A stretch of DNA of 64,000 nt from Amoebidium appalachense (lineage: Eukaryota; Ichthyosporea). Positions 1-48,772 of the stretch are shown here, piece by piece. A program made the translations under genes and the position numbers. Positions within the stretch are counted from its first letter, which is position 1; the number at the start of each line of letters is the position of its first letter. The DNA lies in contig CAVNZM010000004.1 in NCBI GenBank assembly GCA_963693365.1, positions 2,852,001 through 2,916,000 on the forward strand, read 5' to 3'. The notes under the pieces were generated by a model that saw only the letters and a program-made list of their open reading frames with translations, did no database searches and was not told the origin of the DNA.

Positions 1-575
1 GGCAATGTCCACGCAATAAAAAGTGTGTAAACCCCCGGCTGGAGAGGGGTTGAAAGGGGCCGGGGAGAATATTTTAAATGGGCATGCAAGGGCGGGCCAT
101 CACCGGGTGAACTTAGCTAGACGTCGTGCACGTCTACACCGTTACTAACTGACTACTTAATACCGTTACATACTATTTGAAGTTGCAGGCCTACGAATTT
201 GGGATTCTAGATGCTAAAACGGGGATGGGCCAGTAGTAGTTTTTGAGGCGGGCGCGCGGTGGGGGGGGGGGGGGGGGGGGAGGGAGAGGGAGAGAGGGAG
301 GGGGGGGGGGGGGGGGGGGGGGAGGGAACTCGTGACTGTCAAACCACCCACCGTGCTTTGACCGGGGGGACCCACTCATGGACCCCTTTGACCAGGCACC
401 GTGTGTGGCCCCCCTCCGGCCCCTCAGGCCTCCCCCCCCGGGCCCCTTCCACAGGGGATTTTTGCACCGGGGAATTTTTGCACTGACACCGGTACAAAAT
501 GAGTCAGGGAATTTTTGCACACATCCCCCCCCCCCCCCCCCCCCCCCCCCCTCCCCCAACAAACCGTTGACACTG

Positions 576-741
<166 letters not shown>

Positions 742-1030
742 GGCATTTTAACGAAATTTTAGACTCAAAATTACATTTACTAAGTAAAATTGTATAACGT
801 TATGCAGGTTTGAGCATAACATTATGCACGTTTCAAAAAAATAAAAATCCAATAACTCGGGAACCGCGCGACGAAAATGCATCAAAATTTCACAGTTAGT
901 GTGTTTTTATACTCCTTGCACACACACGTTTAGATAACAGCATATCAGTGTGATCTGGTCAAGCGATCACGAAAAACATATAAAAAAAACTTTTAAAAAA
1001 ACTGTACGTCAAATTTTTCGGTCAAATCAC

Positions 1031-1064
<34 letters not shown>

Positions 1065-1066
<2 letters not shown>

Positions 1067-1336
1067 CGCTATAATAAAAAGGAGAAGTTTAAAGGCAGCA
1101 GGTCCTGGTTCAGGAGCACACTCACTGAAATGGGTCACAAGGAAAGACCAGATATGTACTGTAACACAGATAATAAATCAAAAAGACGAGAAAATGAGCC
1201 TTTGAAGCAAAAGAAAGACGCTCTAGCAAAGGGGCGTAGTGAGCACGAAGGAAGGATGGGAGGAAAAAAAAGCATTCAGAGAACAAAGAAAGGAGGAGAT
1301 GCCTCGGAAAGAAAAGACACACTGAATCATCAGTAA
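1065..1336 (+). other. Possible orphan terminal exon (very uncertain)
   Basis: Directly after a (CA)n run ending in ...CACACAG at about 1064, the + strand stays open for 90 codons to a TAA at 1334-1336. The peptide is very rich in K, R, E and G and has no recognisable domain. The layout (CA run, CAG, open frame) copies the real 3' splice sites seen in RRM1 and DHX36, which is why it is noted. Against it: no upstream exon was found, purine-rich DNA is open by chance, and there is no homology signal I can recognise. Confidence 0.15.
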
Positions 1337-2282
1337 GACACGTCGGTAACACACATCGCAGATGACATTGTGCTTGACGATGTTTGTTCTCAGGTGGGGG
1401 GGGGGGGGGGGGGGGGGGGGGTACCCACCACCCACCTATTTTTAAGTACAGTGGGGGGCCCAGGGGGGGGGGGGGGGGGGGGGGGGGGGAGGAGGAGGAC
1501 CCACCCACCCCATAGATAGGCTGCCATCACAGTGTGACTATATATATAGATAAACTGTTCATCATATAATTTTAGTAGCAGCAGTTTGGTAATATTACAT
1601 TCAAGCAAAACGTAAACGTACATTGAGGCTAATAATTATAATCATTATAGGACGTCCATAGTCACCTGAAAATAGTATGCCACGGGTCATAATCCTCCCC
1701 CCTCCCTCCCTCCTTTCCCCCCCCCCCCCCCCTCCCCCCCCCCCCCCCCCCCCCCGGGGGCCCCTGCCAGTCCCTTTTCCCCTCCCCCCCCCCCTCCCCT
1801 CCCCCCACACACAAACACACTCCCACTTGTCTCCAGTCGCCTCACCGTGCGCGCACACACAAGTACACACTTTCGAACATATTCAAGTCACACGGCACGT
1901 GCACACGCATGTACCACAAACGCACGGTCACACCTGGGGCACAAACTTTGACCAGCCGCGGCGCCGCACACCCGACGTGACAACGCATGAACATGCAGAT
2001 ACACTCACCCACACCACACACACATACATTACCCGCCACACAGACTGATACACACACGAAGACTGAACGGTAAGCACGATATCCTTGCTTCCAATGGTTC
2101 ATGATTTAGAAATAGTTGACAGGTGCATGTACACGTGTGTTATGTGTGTGTTGTGCGTGCGTGCGTGCGCGTGTGCACATGCATATACTTGTTTAAATGA
2201 GCAGGGGTGGAGAGGGGGAGGGGGGGAGGGTGAGGGGGGCGGGGGCCGGGGGGGGAGGGGGGTCGTTTGCTAATGTTACAGG

Positions 2283-2344
2283 GCATATAGGACACATTTG
2301 CCACGGACAACACAAATCGAACGTACAAAGAGTATGCATCCGGC
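2283..2344 (-). repeat. Dispersed ~80-bp repeat, copy E (divergent)
   Basis: Read on the minus strand this begins GGATGCATACTCTTTGTA and continues through TTTGTGTTGTCCGTGGCAAA to CCCTGTAACATT. It shares the ATGCATACTCTTTGT head with the copy at 5257-5334 and the CTGTAACA tail with the copy at 42061-42131. It is the most divergent of five related copies. A G-rich tract lies just beyond one end. Confidence 0.5.
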
Positions 2345-2512
2345 CGCCGGCTTCCAAAGAAGAAGAGCACCAGCACAAAGGGGTGGGAAGTGTGTGCATG
2401 TGTGTGTGTGTGTGTGTGTGTATGTGTGTGCCTATGTGTGTGTGTGTGCCAGTGACTGTGTGTATGTGTGTGTTTGCGCGTGTGCGTGCCTGTGAGAGTG
2501 TGTGGTGTGTGT

Positions 2513-2568
<56 letters not shown>

Positions 2569-3911
2569 GATAATATCTACGGCCACTGGTGACCTCCACA
2601 AAACTTATCCACGTGCAGCACGGCCCAAATCTATTTGTGCTTTTGGCACTGGCAGACTCATTAATCTACTGCAGCTGCTATCCGGTATCCTACGGTAATT
2701 TGGTATCATATGTTACTCGTCCCCCCTCCCCCCCCCCCCCCCCCCCCCTCCCCCTCTCCCCCACCTCTCTTGCGCCTGCCCGCCCCCTGCCCGCCCGCCC
2801 GCCCGCCCGCCCGCCCGCTCGCCTGCCCTTTCCTCTCCCTTTGGACGGCCCAAAAATTTGAAAAGCCTCAAATACAAGAATACAAGAGGACTCGAGACAA
2901 CACCAACGAATACTTCGGCCTCAAGCTTTCGGGATCATCTCAATCTCAGACACCATTGACATCTGATCAGCACAGTCGCCGATGAACCCTACTGACCATG
3001 TCCTCTCCCATAGTGGTAATACCCTCCCCCTCCCCCCCCCCCCCCCCCCTCCCTCCCCTCCCCCCCCCCCCCCCCCCTCCCTTCTCCTTTCCCCCCCCCC
3101 CCAACCCCTCGGAGTCCCCTCCCTTTCTCCCCCCCCCCCCCCCCCCCCAGGGTTACCACTCCCTTGTTGTGCCATTTCTCTCTTCCCCTTCTTAAAAAAA
3201 AAAAAAAAGGCTATTGAGTACTGAACGAGCCTCCTCAGGGAGTGGTAGCTAACAAACGAAAGTGGGTGTGCGTGGTTTGTAGAGAGGAAGAGAGGCCTGG
3301 AACGGAGGGCTGGGGGGGGGGGGGGGAGGGGAGGGGGAGGGGGGGGGGTTATCGTGGGGAATGGATATTCAGAGCTCGACGACGTGGAAAGGGGAAGGAT
3401 GGAGCCTTCTCATGAGAAAGGGAAAGGAGCGCAATGTGGGATCATCTATGTTTGGAAAGACTCTGAAAACCGGGATGTAAATAAAGCGAAGTTCTAAAAT
3501 AGTTCGATGATTCAATGGCATATGGATCTGAGGGCTAAAGTGAAAGGCGAGTGGGTGAGTGGGATGGGTGGGTAAGCGGGTGAATTGAGGGGGGGGGGGG
3601 GAGGGGGACCAGGCGTCACAAACTAGGCTAGAGTTTCCGTTTGAGAATGGCCTGAGAGTGTAATATCCTGGGGAGTCTCCAGGCAGGCGCTTGTGGATGT
3701 GTGTGTGTGTGTGTGTGTGTGGAGGGGAGGGGGCGGGGGAGGGGGCCCGGGTTGGGGTTGGGTGGGGGGAGGGGGGGAGGGGGTCGATGTACACCTATAA
3801 AGGGTGGGAATCATCGAATAACTTGATAAATAAAAGCTGAAAACCCCCCCATAAGCAAAAACCAAAACAGTTGTGCAGGCAGAAATCACCTGTACCCTGT
3901 GGCCGAGATAG

Positions 3912-3945
<34 letters not shown>

Positions 3946-4536
3946 TTTCGACGGTGCTGCCATGATGGTGGTGGAGAGTGGGGGGAGGGGGGAGGGGCGG
4001 GAGAAGAAAGGGGGGGGGGGGGGGGGGGGGGGGGGAGTTGAGGCCGGGGCAAGAAAGGGAATTGGAGTGGGCAGGGGTGGACGAGAGAGTGAGTGACTGT
4101 CAAGGAATCGATGACGGAGGAGGGAGGCACAAGGGTGGGTTCAGAAAACTGTTTTTATTTGTTTGGTTTTATTATATCTTATTTATTTATTTTTGATTCT
4201 AATTTATTTTTTATTTGGGGGGGGGGGGGGGGGGGGGCGAGGGGGGACGGCAGTGGGGTAAAGTAAGGGGGTAACGGGATGTTACCGTAAATCGGGCTGG
4301 GAACAGTGGGTTTTGGGGCCCCCCGGGGGGGGGGGGGGGGGGGGGGAAGAGGGGGCAGGGGGGGGGGGGGTTTGGGAAGAACGAGGGAGAAGGACGGGAA
4401 GAGGGTAGAGGGGGGGGGGGAGGGGAGAGGGGGGGGGGGGGGGGGGGGGGGGGGGAAGGGAACCTGGCAGCGAGAGACAGAAGTGGCATGAATACACCTA
4501 CCCGACACGTTGGTTCTATCAGCACACGCCTTGGGG

Positions 4537-4542
4537 TTTATT
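4537..4542 (-). terminator. Candidate poly(A) signal of the 2H-like gene
   Basis: TTTATT on the + strand reads AATAAA on the minus strand, about 258 nt after the stop codon of the upstream gene (4800-7997). Spacing suits a 3' UTR. No transcript evidence is available. Confidence 0.4.
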
Positions 4543-4799
4543 GGGTTGTTCTGTATGACAACTTACAAAGTTGCCCACTTGAGTTCGTTTAAAATGCTCT
4601 ATAAAAAGAGACCGGACTGCAAGCCATACTAAGTCACATGTTTGAAAAACGTGGCGTTATAAGAAAATGCAATCGTTTGTGAATAGGGGAATAAAAAAAA
4701 TCAGCGCATCAGGAGCATGCTTCAAAACGGTGTAAAAAAAACACACAACAAATTCTATGCAGCAAAATGTCTATTTCTAGACATTCTTTCCATTTTTAG

Positions 4800-7997
<3,198 letters not shown>

Positions 7998-8087
7998 GGT
8001 TGTGTTGTTTAAACGTTAACAAAAGTTCAACAGTTTTCGTATTCGAACAATTTGGGACGAATGACTCCATGAACGTGGAAACGGTGC

Positions 8088-8152
8088 TTTATATACCTGT
8101 GGAATCTGGCCCGCTGGAATGTTCTTCCGAAACAATCGAAATCGATGATTGG
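8088..8152 (-). promoter_or_regulatory. TATA box and CCAAT box of the 2H-like gene
   Basis: On the minus strand TATATAAA lies at 8095-8088, about 91 nt upstream of the ATG at 7997, and CCAAT lies at 8152-8148, about 53 nt further upstream. Order and spacing fit a TATA-dependent promoter with a short 5' UTR of roughly 60-70 nt. The start site itself is inferred. Confidence 0.55.
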
Positions 8153-9502
8153 TCGATCTCCGATCTGGTTGCTCGTGCACAGGGTGTATCTTTTGTTTTG
8201 AATTTTGCTTGAGCTTTGAATTTTTCGGTTTTGCCTGGGACCAACCGGGCCGCCCTCTCGGGGACAAAAAAAATTATCCAGCACAGAAAAAAAACCCTAC
8301 CTCAATCTATTTTGAGAGCATCAGGTGTGATCATTTTTGAAACGGAAATAAAAAAACCCAAAGAGACGGGAGATGTCTGCCTAGAAAAGCGTGCCCCATA
8401 ATGTGGTGCCTAGACTTGTCTGCCTGCTCAGGCCTTCTTGGTTTCCCGTATTTTTTGCCCTCAAAATTATATCTCCACATATGATGTATGCCTGATACGA
8501 TATATCTCCACATACGATTTGTATGTTGTAAGTGTAACCTCAATTTTTTTTACATGTATATATTGTTGGGTGGAAGTACTGTTGGCCTTGGTGCCGACAA
8601 CTCATCACAGCTCACCTACATGTCGTTAATGAACAGCACCTTCCCCCCCCCCTGCCCCCACATAACAAGCCCAACGATCGTAATACACAAATTTCGTACC
8701 CTTTTCCCTGAATCATACAAGCTGTTTGATTGGATAGATCTTTGAAGCCGAATCCGATTGGCACATCTGGATTGTTTGTGTTGCATGTGAACCGAAAGGC
8801 ACTGGCTTGGGAATCGCATGGATCAGAGTACTAGAAGTTCTGGGTGTGTGCCCCACAACCCCCGCGTGAATAATGCCAACATGCACATGTCAACTCTGTA
8901 GAAATCTTATTTATTGCTATTTCTTGTGGCGAGGAGGCCGATGCAAAAATTGGTTCGATTATCTCTGCATAATACCATACGACCGTATTCATCTTATCAT
9001 ATGTAAGCCACCCTGGTCGGCCAGGCGGGCAAATTGCCAAACTTTCAAAGGCACCCTTGATGAGTACGATTCAATTATTATTATTAGTTAGAATTTTAGA
9101 TCTCACTGTACTTCAAGGCTTGCTTTGGGCCAAACAGGAGGAAGAATATTAGATGGACAACATGGCCATGGAATGGATGCCGCACGACAGTGTGAAGTGT
9201 GCGAACACGGAAGAGGGCCAGGGAGCCAACACGTACGTATATATACGCACCCATGGTCATGTTTTTATTGTCAAGTTTAATAATGATCATGCATGCAGCG
9301 TTCCAGTGTAGGTAGTGACTGATGTGCACATGATGGACCGTGCAAACATTAAGAGTGCGCACGCATGCTCGGTTTACACCTGCTGTCCTCCGCTTTCTTA
9401 ACTGCATAATCATGCACAAGGCAGCTAAAGGAACCGGTACCTATGGCAGGCCTAGCTAGCTGGGCTGTAACACATCTAATCGTGGCCTCAGCACGTCACA
9501 CA

Positions 9503-9702
9503 TCACACAGCACACAGCACACAGCACACAGCACACAGTACACAGCACACAGCACACAGTACACAGCACACAGCACACAGCACACAGCACACAGCACACA
9601 GCACACAGCACACAGCACACAGCACACACCACGCACGCACGCACGCACGCACGGACGCACGCACGCACGCACGCATACACATGCACGCACGCACACACGC
9701 AC

Positions 9703-9766
<64 letters not shown>
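9503..9766. repeat. Tandem CACAGCA / CGCA / CA composite repeat
   Basis: Successive blocks of related short repeats: heptamers of the type CACACAG with occasional CACAGTA variants (about 9503-9628), then GCAC units (about 9630-9680), then pure CA (about 9705-9766). The gradation suggests stepwise expansion from a CA-rich seed. Confidence 0.92.
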
Positions 9767-9767
<1 letters not shown>

Positions 9768-9887
9768 CAACCGCTTCAATACACTGGCCACCCGTGTGAT
9801 TGGCAGCTCTGTTATCATGAGCACAAAATCTGCGCGTTATCGGCATAGATAAATTACCACGACCACAGATTAGCAGGCTACTGAGAC

Positions 9888-9888
9888 C

Positions 9889-9934
<46 letters not shown>
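9888..9934. repeat. Poly-C tract of about 47 bases
   Basis: Pure C on the + strand in the spacer between the 2H-like gene and the retroelement. Confidence 0.9.
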
Positions 9935-9935
<1 letters not shown>

Positions 9936-10435
9936 TGGCCCCCCGGCCCGCCTTCTTCTCTCCACACTCCCATTTCGTGCCGTCTAATTCTCTTTGGACC
10001 TTTTTTTTACAATTTTATCCCGTTTTGTTCCTGGAAGGACCCCTTGGGCCCTCAGGGGAACTACCGCCCGTCTTCCACCCAGCACCGACTGTCCACAGTA
10101 CTCTAGCTAGGGTGCTTCGGTATTATTAGCTAAGCTAACACATCTATAACCCTGAGCCGTTCGCCCGGAGGACAATATCGACCAGCTTTGAAAAATAGAA
10201 AAAAATCATTAGAGGCGGCCAAAGTGGACAAACATGCACCAAGCAAATGTTCATATGTCATTCTTTGAGCCCCATCAAAAAAAAACGGTGTGTTCCTATA
10301 TGTCCGCACGTGTTATGAACACGTGATTTGTGTCGATTTTGCCAACCGCGGCGGGGTTTCTTTCAAGACAGTTACGTAATATGAATCCCCGTAAAGATCT
10401 CAGCAAATCGGATTGATGCACTTATCAGCCGTTCG

Positions 10436-10454
10436 ATTTAGATATGTTGTTGCT
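10436..10454. repeat. 19-bp direct repeat, left copy
   Basis: ATTTAGATATGTTGTTGCT occurs here and again, identical, at 10991-11009, at the inner end of the left terminal repeat of the retroelement. The 555-bp offset may mark an insertion or recombination boundary. Confidence 0.7.
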
Positions 10455-10640
10455 TTTGATTTCCTAATAGGCTCGGCTCAGCCAAGTGCCCCCCGGGCAC
10501 GATCATCAGAAACGTACACATACCATGGCATGCACTGCCTCTCTACGAACAAAATCCAAATAACACACCGCACGAAGAAAACCCCTCTACCCTGACCTCC
10601 CCCTCCACTACCCTCAATGCGTGGACGTGTGTTTGTGTAC

Positions 10641-10729
<89 letters not shown>

Positions 10730-10745
10730 TGTGTGTGTGTGCGTG
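10641..10745. repeat. (TG)n microsatellite
   Basis: About 105 bp of TG with three TGTC interruptions, just outside the left direct repeat of the retroelement. Confidence 0.92.
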
Positions 10746-10817
10746 TGTGCCGTAGCCAATCAGCAAGAGACTAGCTAAAGACGGGGAAATGCAACACGGT
10801 TCGGGCGGGTGGGTGGG

Positions 10818-10993
10818 GCTAAGTAGGGCTGATGTGCGGGGAAACAAAGCTAAGACGAGTAGAACGAGTCGCCGCCTATACATTATACCCTAGTTGGCTC
10901 CCTAGTGGCCACTGATTGTTGGAACATTATTCCAGCCAATCAGTTGGCCTAAATACATCTCTAAATAGAGCTTGATGAATCAAGCGAAGTATT
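10818..10993. repeat. Left (3') direct repeat of the retroelement
   Basis: Begins GCTAAGTAGGG and ends AAGCGAAGTATT. It matches 13282-13451 closely, with scattered substitutions and small indels near 10828-10890. Relative to the minus-strand coding region it is the downstream copy. Confidence 0.9.
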
Positions 10994-11051
10994 TAGATAT
11001 GTTGTTGCTATTTGCGACCACATTCTTATTTTACAGAAATAATACACAAAG

Positions 11052-13010
11052 CTAGATGGCAGGAGCGGCGCGGCAAGTGATTTTCATCCAATCATTGAAG
11101 GGGACGGGTGCTGCCATCCAATAGGAAGGCACACATTCGCCAAGACCGGACACCGACCGGAAACACCACTTCCTCGGGGCTAGGTCCGTGTGGGCCTGTG
11201 CCATCCCTTGCACCACCGCCCACCATAAGGCGGTGTCCCACACCGGGACCACTAATATTCCCTGCGCACGTTCCCGCTGAATCTTCGCCACTGTCCGCTT
11301 GATCACGGAAACGATGGCGCCCACCAGCTGGGGGCCTGCCATTCGGTGGCAAGCCCATCCTGCCTACCGCTCACGGGGACCACCGCGGTCCATGTGTGAA
11401 ACGTGGGTTTGACTGCTGTCACGGGTGTAGCAAACCGATCCACCGCCGTGTGCAATCTGAGTGTCTGCTCGAGACGCTCGACCCCCGCAGGGGTAACCGA
11501 CCACTCGTGGCGGGGAATAATCCGCGACAACCAATCCGCACGGTCGTTCACTTCGCCCGGAATGTATGACAGCTCTTGGGGCCAGGGGAGCCCCTTTTCC
11601 AAACACAACTGCAGCAGTGGCCATAGCACTCGCTGCATGGCGGGGCTGCTGCTGCCCTTTTTGCGCACCGCGCCCAAAGCGGCCTGGGCGTCTGACTGCC
11701 AGCGTACGCGCTGGCGTTGGATTAGGGCCTGCATTTCGGGCCTGCGGTAGGCCTCGAGTAGGCCCTCCCACTCCGCCACTGCAGCCGCCCGCGGTGCATC
11801 GCTCTCCGCCCAATGACCGAAAGCATCCACAACCTGCGTGGTTGGTAGGCCCAACTGTAGTACTGCCCCCCACCCGTGTGAGGTGGCAGCATCTGTGATG
11901 AGAGTGGCCGTGATAGGCTCAGGCCAGATTTTCTGTGCGGGGAAGCCGACCTATTATACCCATGGTTTTACCAATAATGCGTAGCTGCCGACCCGTTAAC
12001 CGCACAAAGCTACGCCAGTTCCCGCCGCGTAGAGCACCATACACCGGCCGGACAACCGTGAGTACATGACGCACCGCGCGCAAACTAACGACCAACCCTA
12101 GCCATCTAGCCACCTGCTTCTTTTCCACCCATCGCCGTCCTTTGCGCGCCTTAGCCATTAAAGAGCGTGTTTCCCCCGATAATTTTTCCAAAGACGCCAC
12201 TGTGGGAGACAAATACCCTTCCTCCAAATTTATGTGGATGCCCAAATGGTCGAGGGCACTCACTGGGTCCCAATGACCCTTATTCGGATGCTTCTTAAGG
12301 CCGGCGACTTTCAATTCCTGCTCCACCACCCCGCGTGTGCCGAGTGCCCGTGCCGCCTGTTCGAAGATGGCCCAGTCATCGAGGAAAACCAACGAACGGA
12401 TGCCGCGTGCACGTAACCGACGCGCAAACTCGCGCATAAGGTGCATGAAAAAGTAGGGACTGAGGGAGTAACCGAAGGGAAGCACCGTGTACTGGTAGAG
12501 TTGTCCTCCCACACGAATTTGGAAATGCTTGCGGAACCGGGGTTGAATGGCTAGTGCAAAATATCCGTCTTCGAGGTCGAAACTGAAAGCGTGGTTACCC
12601 GGCTGCGCAAGCGCCCGCAAGTCGCTGAGGGGTTCGTACTTGACACCACGTTCGACGGCGTATTCATTCACAGGACGCATATCAATAATGAGCCGGACGT
12701 TTACGTTGGGCTTATGCAGCCCAAAAGACTTCGAAACACACCATTTTGCGCTTTCAGGCACTGTCTCGAGGGCCCCCTTACTCACTAACCGTTCAACTTC
12801 CACCACCGCTTCTGCCTCTGAAACTTCGCCGATATCCAGATAGCCACCTGCATCAAAAGGGGCAGGACGCGCACTCTTCCAATCTGGTGTGATGCCGTAC
12901 TTAATCCAGAACAAAACTTCTTTAGACGCACCCCCACGCTCCCACTCATCTACACAGGCACGAACTCTCTGATACAATGGCAGTTGGGATGCATCACTTG
13001 CATCTCCCAT
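11052..13010 (-). pseudogene. DIRS-type reverse transcriptase-RNase H, frame-broken
   Basis: The first frame opens at ATG 13010 and ends at 11919 (363 aa). It carries RT motifs in order: RLIIDMRPVN, FSFDLEDGYFALAI, LPFGYSLSPYFF, LVFLDDWAIF (the catalytic YxDD is LDD-W), and HLGIHINLEEGYLSP. About 11920-11950 the reading moves by +1 into a second frame (to 11303) with RNase H signatures: TDAATSHGWGAVL, AVAEWEGLLEAY, SDAQAALG and NDRADWLSR give the D-E-D-D residues. Near 11340 a second change of frame leads to a third segment ending at 11052 with LVVPVWDTALWWAVV, a block typical of DIRS RNase H C-termini. Either this is a decayed copy or the first break is programmed; the second break makes decay or sequence error more likely. 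Recognisable family: DIRS-like tyrosine-recombinase retrotransposons, although no recombinase is present here. Confidence 0.85.
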
Positions 13011-13047
13011 CCTGCCTTCGAAGAGATTGAGACACTACACCTATCTG

Positions 13048-13098
13048 CAGCACTACGCGCGCTCGCAAACAGTTTACCTACAGCACTACGCGCGCTCG
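13048..13098. repeat. 18-bp duplicated motif in the retroelement leader
   Basis: CAGCACTACGCGCGCTCG occurs at 13048-13065 and again, identical, at 13081-13098, between the RT start codon and the right direct repeat. It may be a leader or regulatory repeat of the element. Confidence 0.7.
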
Positions 13099-13281
13099 TA
13101 GAACCTAACTAGAAAGGGCCGCAGCCCAGTTGCCCTCAGGCCGTGGGTGCAGCTCACCCCTACGCAAATAGCTATCTATTTAGATTTTCCCACCACTGCT
13201 AATTACCCTCCACAACTGCTACCTGGGCGCCACGCCGCCCTACCGAGCTACGAGCCTCCTGCCGTCTGTCGGCCCTCTACA

Positions 13282-13451
13282 GCTAAGTAGGGGTCGACGG
13301 GGAAACAAAGTTAAAACGAGTAGAACGAGTCACCACCTATATACTATATAGTCGGCTCCCTAGTGGCCACTGATTGTTGGAACACTATTCCAACCAATCA
13401 GTTGGCATAAATACATCTCTAAATAGAGCTTGATGAATCAAGCGAAGTATT
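13282..13451. repeat. Right (5') direct repeat of the retroelement
   Basis: Pairs with 10818-10993 (same order and strand). It begins GCTAAGTAGGG and ends AGCGAAGTATT. It lies 272 bp upstream of the RT start codon, where a promoter-bearing terminal repeat would be expected. Confidence 0.9.
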
Positions 13452-14189
13452 CCAGGGTTGGAATCCGTGAATCCCGGGCATCCTCTTGCCGCCAGCGTTT
13501 GAAAATTGGGGGGCCGCTCGCTGAAAATATAGACACAGTTAGGCAGAACACCCACGAGAACCAGGAAAACATAGTCGACCCCGGTATTTTTGGTGTTTTT
13601 CGAAAGTAGAAAACATATACCAAGTTAGGCAGAAATTCCTGGCGTCACGACTATTACGCGTCAGGCGCTATTTTTTTCGAAGGTCGCTGGTGCATTTATT
13701 TTTGAAAATAATCGCACACACTTAGCCCAGGGTATTCACCCCACCTTTGGACCGGAATCAATGTTTGTATAACGGGCTTACTGGAAGGTGGGCATAGTAC
13801 ACCTCGGGCCTTGTGTGCCTGATACTGCACCATCCACATTACGGTTCGGTTGGACAAAGGAGCTCCACTATGAGCAGACGATTTGTTTCTGGTTTCGGAA
13901 GAGCAGAAGCAACAAAAGCCACGAAAAGCCGAAGCTTGCATTCAAACATAAAAAAATTCAACTTGATACGCATAAACAAACTAAGGCAACCACGTTCCAA
14001 AAAAAGTTCATTCAACTATGCTATACTGTATTCACAAAGTTATGTCTGGCGCACAAAACCCAATCAGAACTAACTATAGGCAGTGGTGAGCCACATAGGA
14101 TTGGTCCAAAATCATGGAGGCACGTAGTACCGCATAACTTGTACCGGTGAGACCAATCATCAGTGCGCACAGTACACCACATGTTGTGC
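13452..14189 (-). other. 3' flank of DHX36 with a candidate poly(A) signal
   Basis: No gene seen. TTTATT at 13695-13700 reads AATAAA on the minus strand, about 490 nt after the DHX36 stop, and is the best visible poly(A) candidate. The left end borders the retroelement, so the true 3' UTR end is unknown. Confidence 0.4.
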
Positions 14190-34124
<19,935 letters not shown>

Positions 34125-34651
34125 TCTACACTAGGCAGCTGCGGTGTTTTTCTTATCTCTCAGTTAATATATCTTTTTGCCTATTTATCAAACACTTATA
34201 CAAGTTAGTACTTCAATCTTGCATCCGGCGTGCACAGCTCGCTCGAAGTGGCAACACAACAAAGCTGTGGCCGGCCTAGGCCCTACATCTGAAGGCGATA
34301 CATGTTGTTGTTCCTTGTAACACATTTCAAACCCCAGGCAATAAACCATACATAACCGTCGAAAAAGAGCCTGTTTTGGTATAAAGCAGATGACGATGCG
34401 CTATTTACCAATTAGATCAGCCAAATGGTGAGCCTCACCCGGTACCTGTGCATGTTGCCTGCAAGCTACATACATGTCCGACGAGTAGAGTTTGTGAGTT
34501 TGTCAGGCATAATGCTTTTAGCTCTGCCTAGAAAAATGTCATGTTCTTAGACGGTCATGTGTTATGCATAGGCTAGTTCCACTACCTTATAGCGCAGCAG
34601 CGCGTAGCCGGGAATGGTACCCAGCCCGAAGCAGGGCTTGGTTGAGCTCTC
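34125..34651. promoter_or_regulatory. Divergent promoter region between DHX36 and POLL
   Basis: The DHX36 start codon (34124, minus) and the POLL start codon (34652, plus) are 527 bp apart, with no repeats of note between them. A weak TATA-like TATATTAA lies on the minus strand at 34171-34164. No clear TATA box is seen for POLL; a GCGCAGCAGCGCG motif lies about 55-65 nt upstream of its ATG. Shared control is an inference from the arrangement. Confidence 0.5.

Positions 34652-48772
<14,121 letters not shown>

Larger units (their letters stand above)
8153..10817. other. Intergenic spacer, no gene seen
   Basis: Unlike the introns, the first part (8.2-9.4 kb) is mostly ordinary mixed sequence with few repeats, yet it contains only short open frames without recognisable domains. 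A duplicated motif TATATCTCCACATA occurs near 8467 and 8503. A CACAG/CACGC/CA tandem block occupies 9503-9766, a poly-C tract 9888-9934 and a (TG)n block 10641-10745. The right part may belong to the flank of the adjoining retroelement. Confidence 0.6.
10818..13451 (-). mobile_element. Degenerate DIRS/Ngaro-like retroelement
   Basis: A reverse transcriptase-RNase H region on the minus strand is flanked by direct repeats at 10818-10993 and 13282-13451 that match over most of their length, including a long shared core (GGCTCCCTAGTGGCCACTGA onward). RT and RNase H motifs are of DIRS type (LPFG, FLDDW in place of YxDD, TDAA). Direct rather than inverted flanking repeats recall the split direct repeats of PAT/Ngaro elements. 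No tyrosine recombinase, methyltransferase or gag-like frame is visible, so the copy is incomplete. Two frame breaks in the coding region also argue against autonomy. It lies between the 3' ends of DHX36 and the start of the 2H-like gene, in the same orientation as both. Confidence 0.75.
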
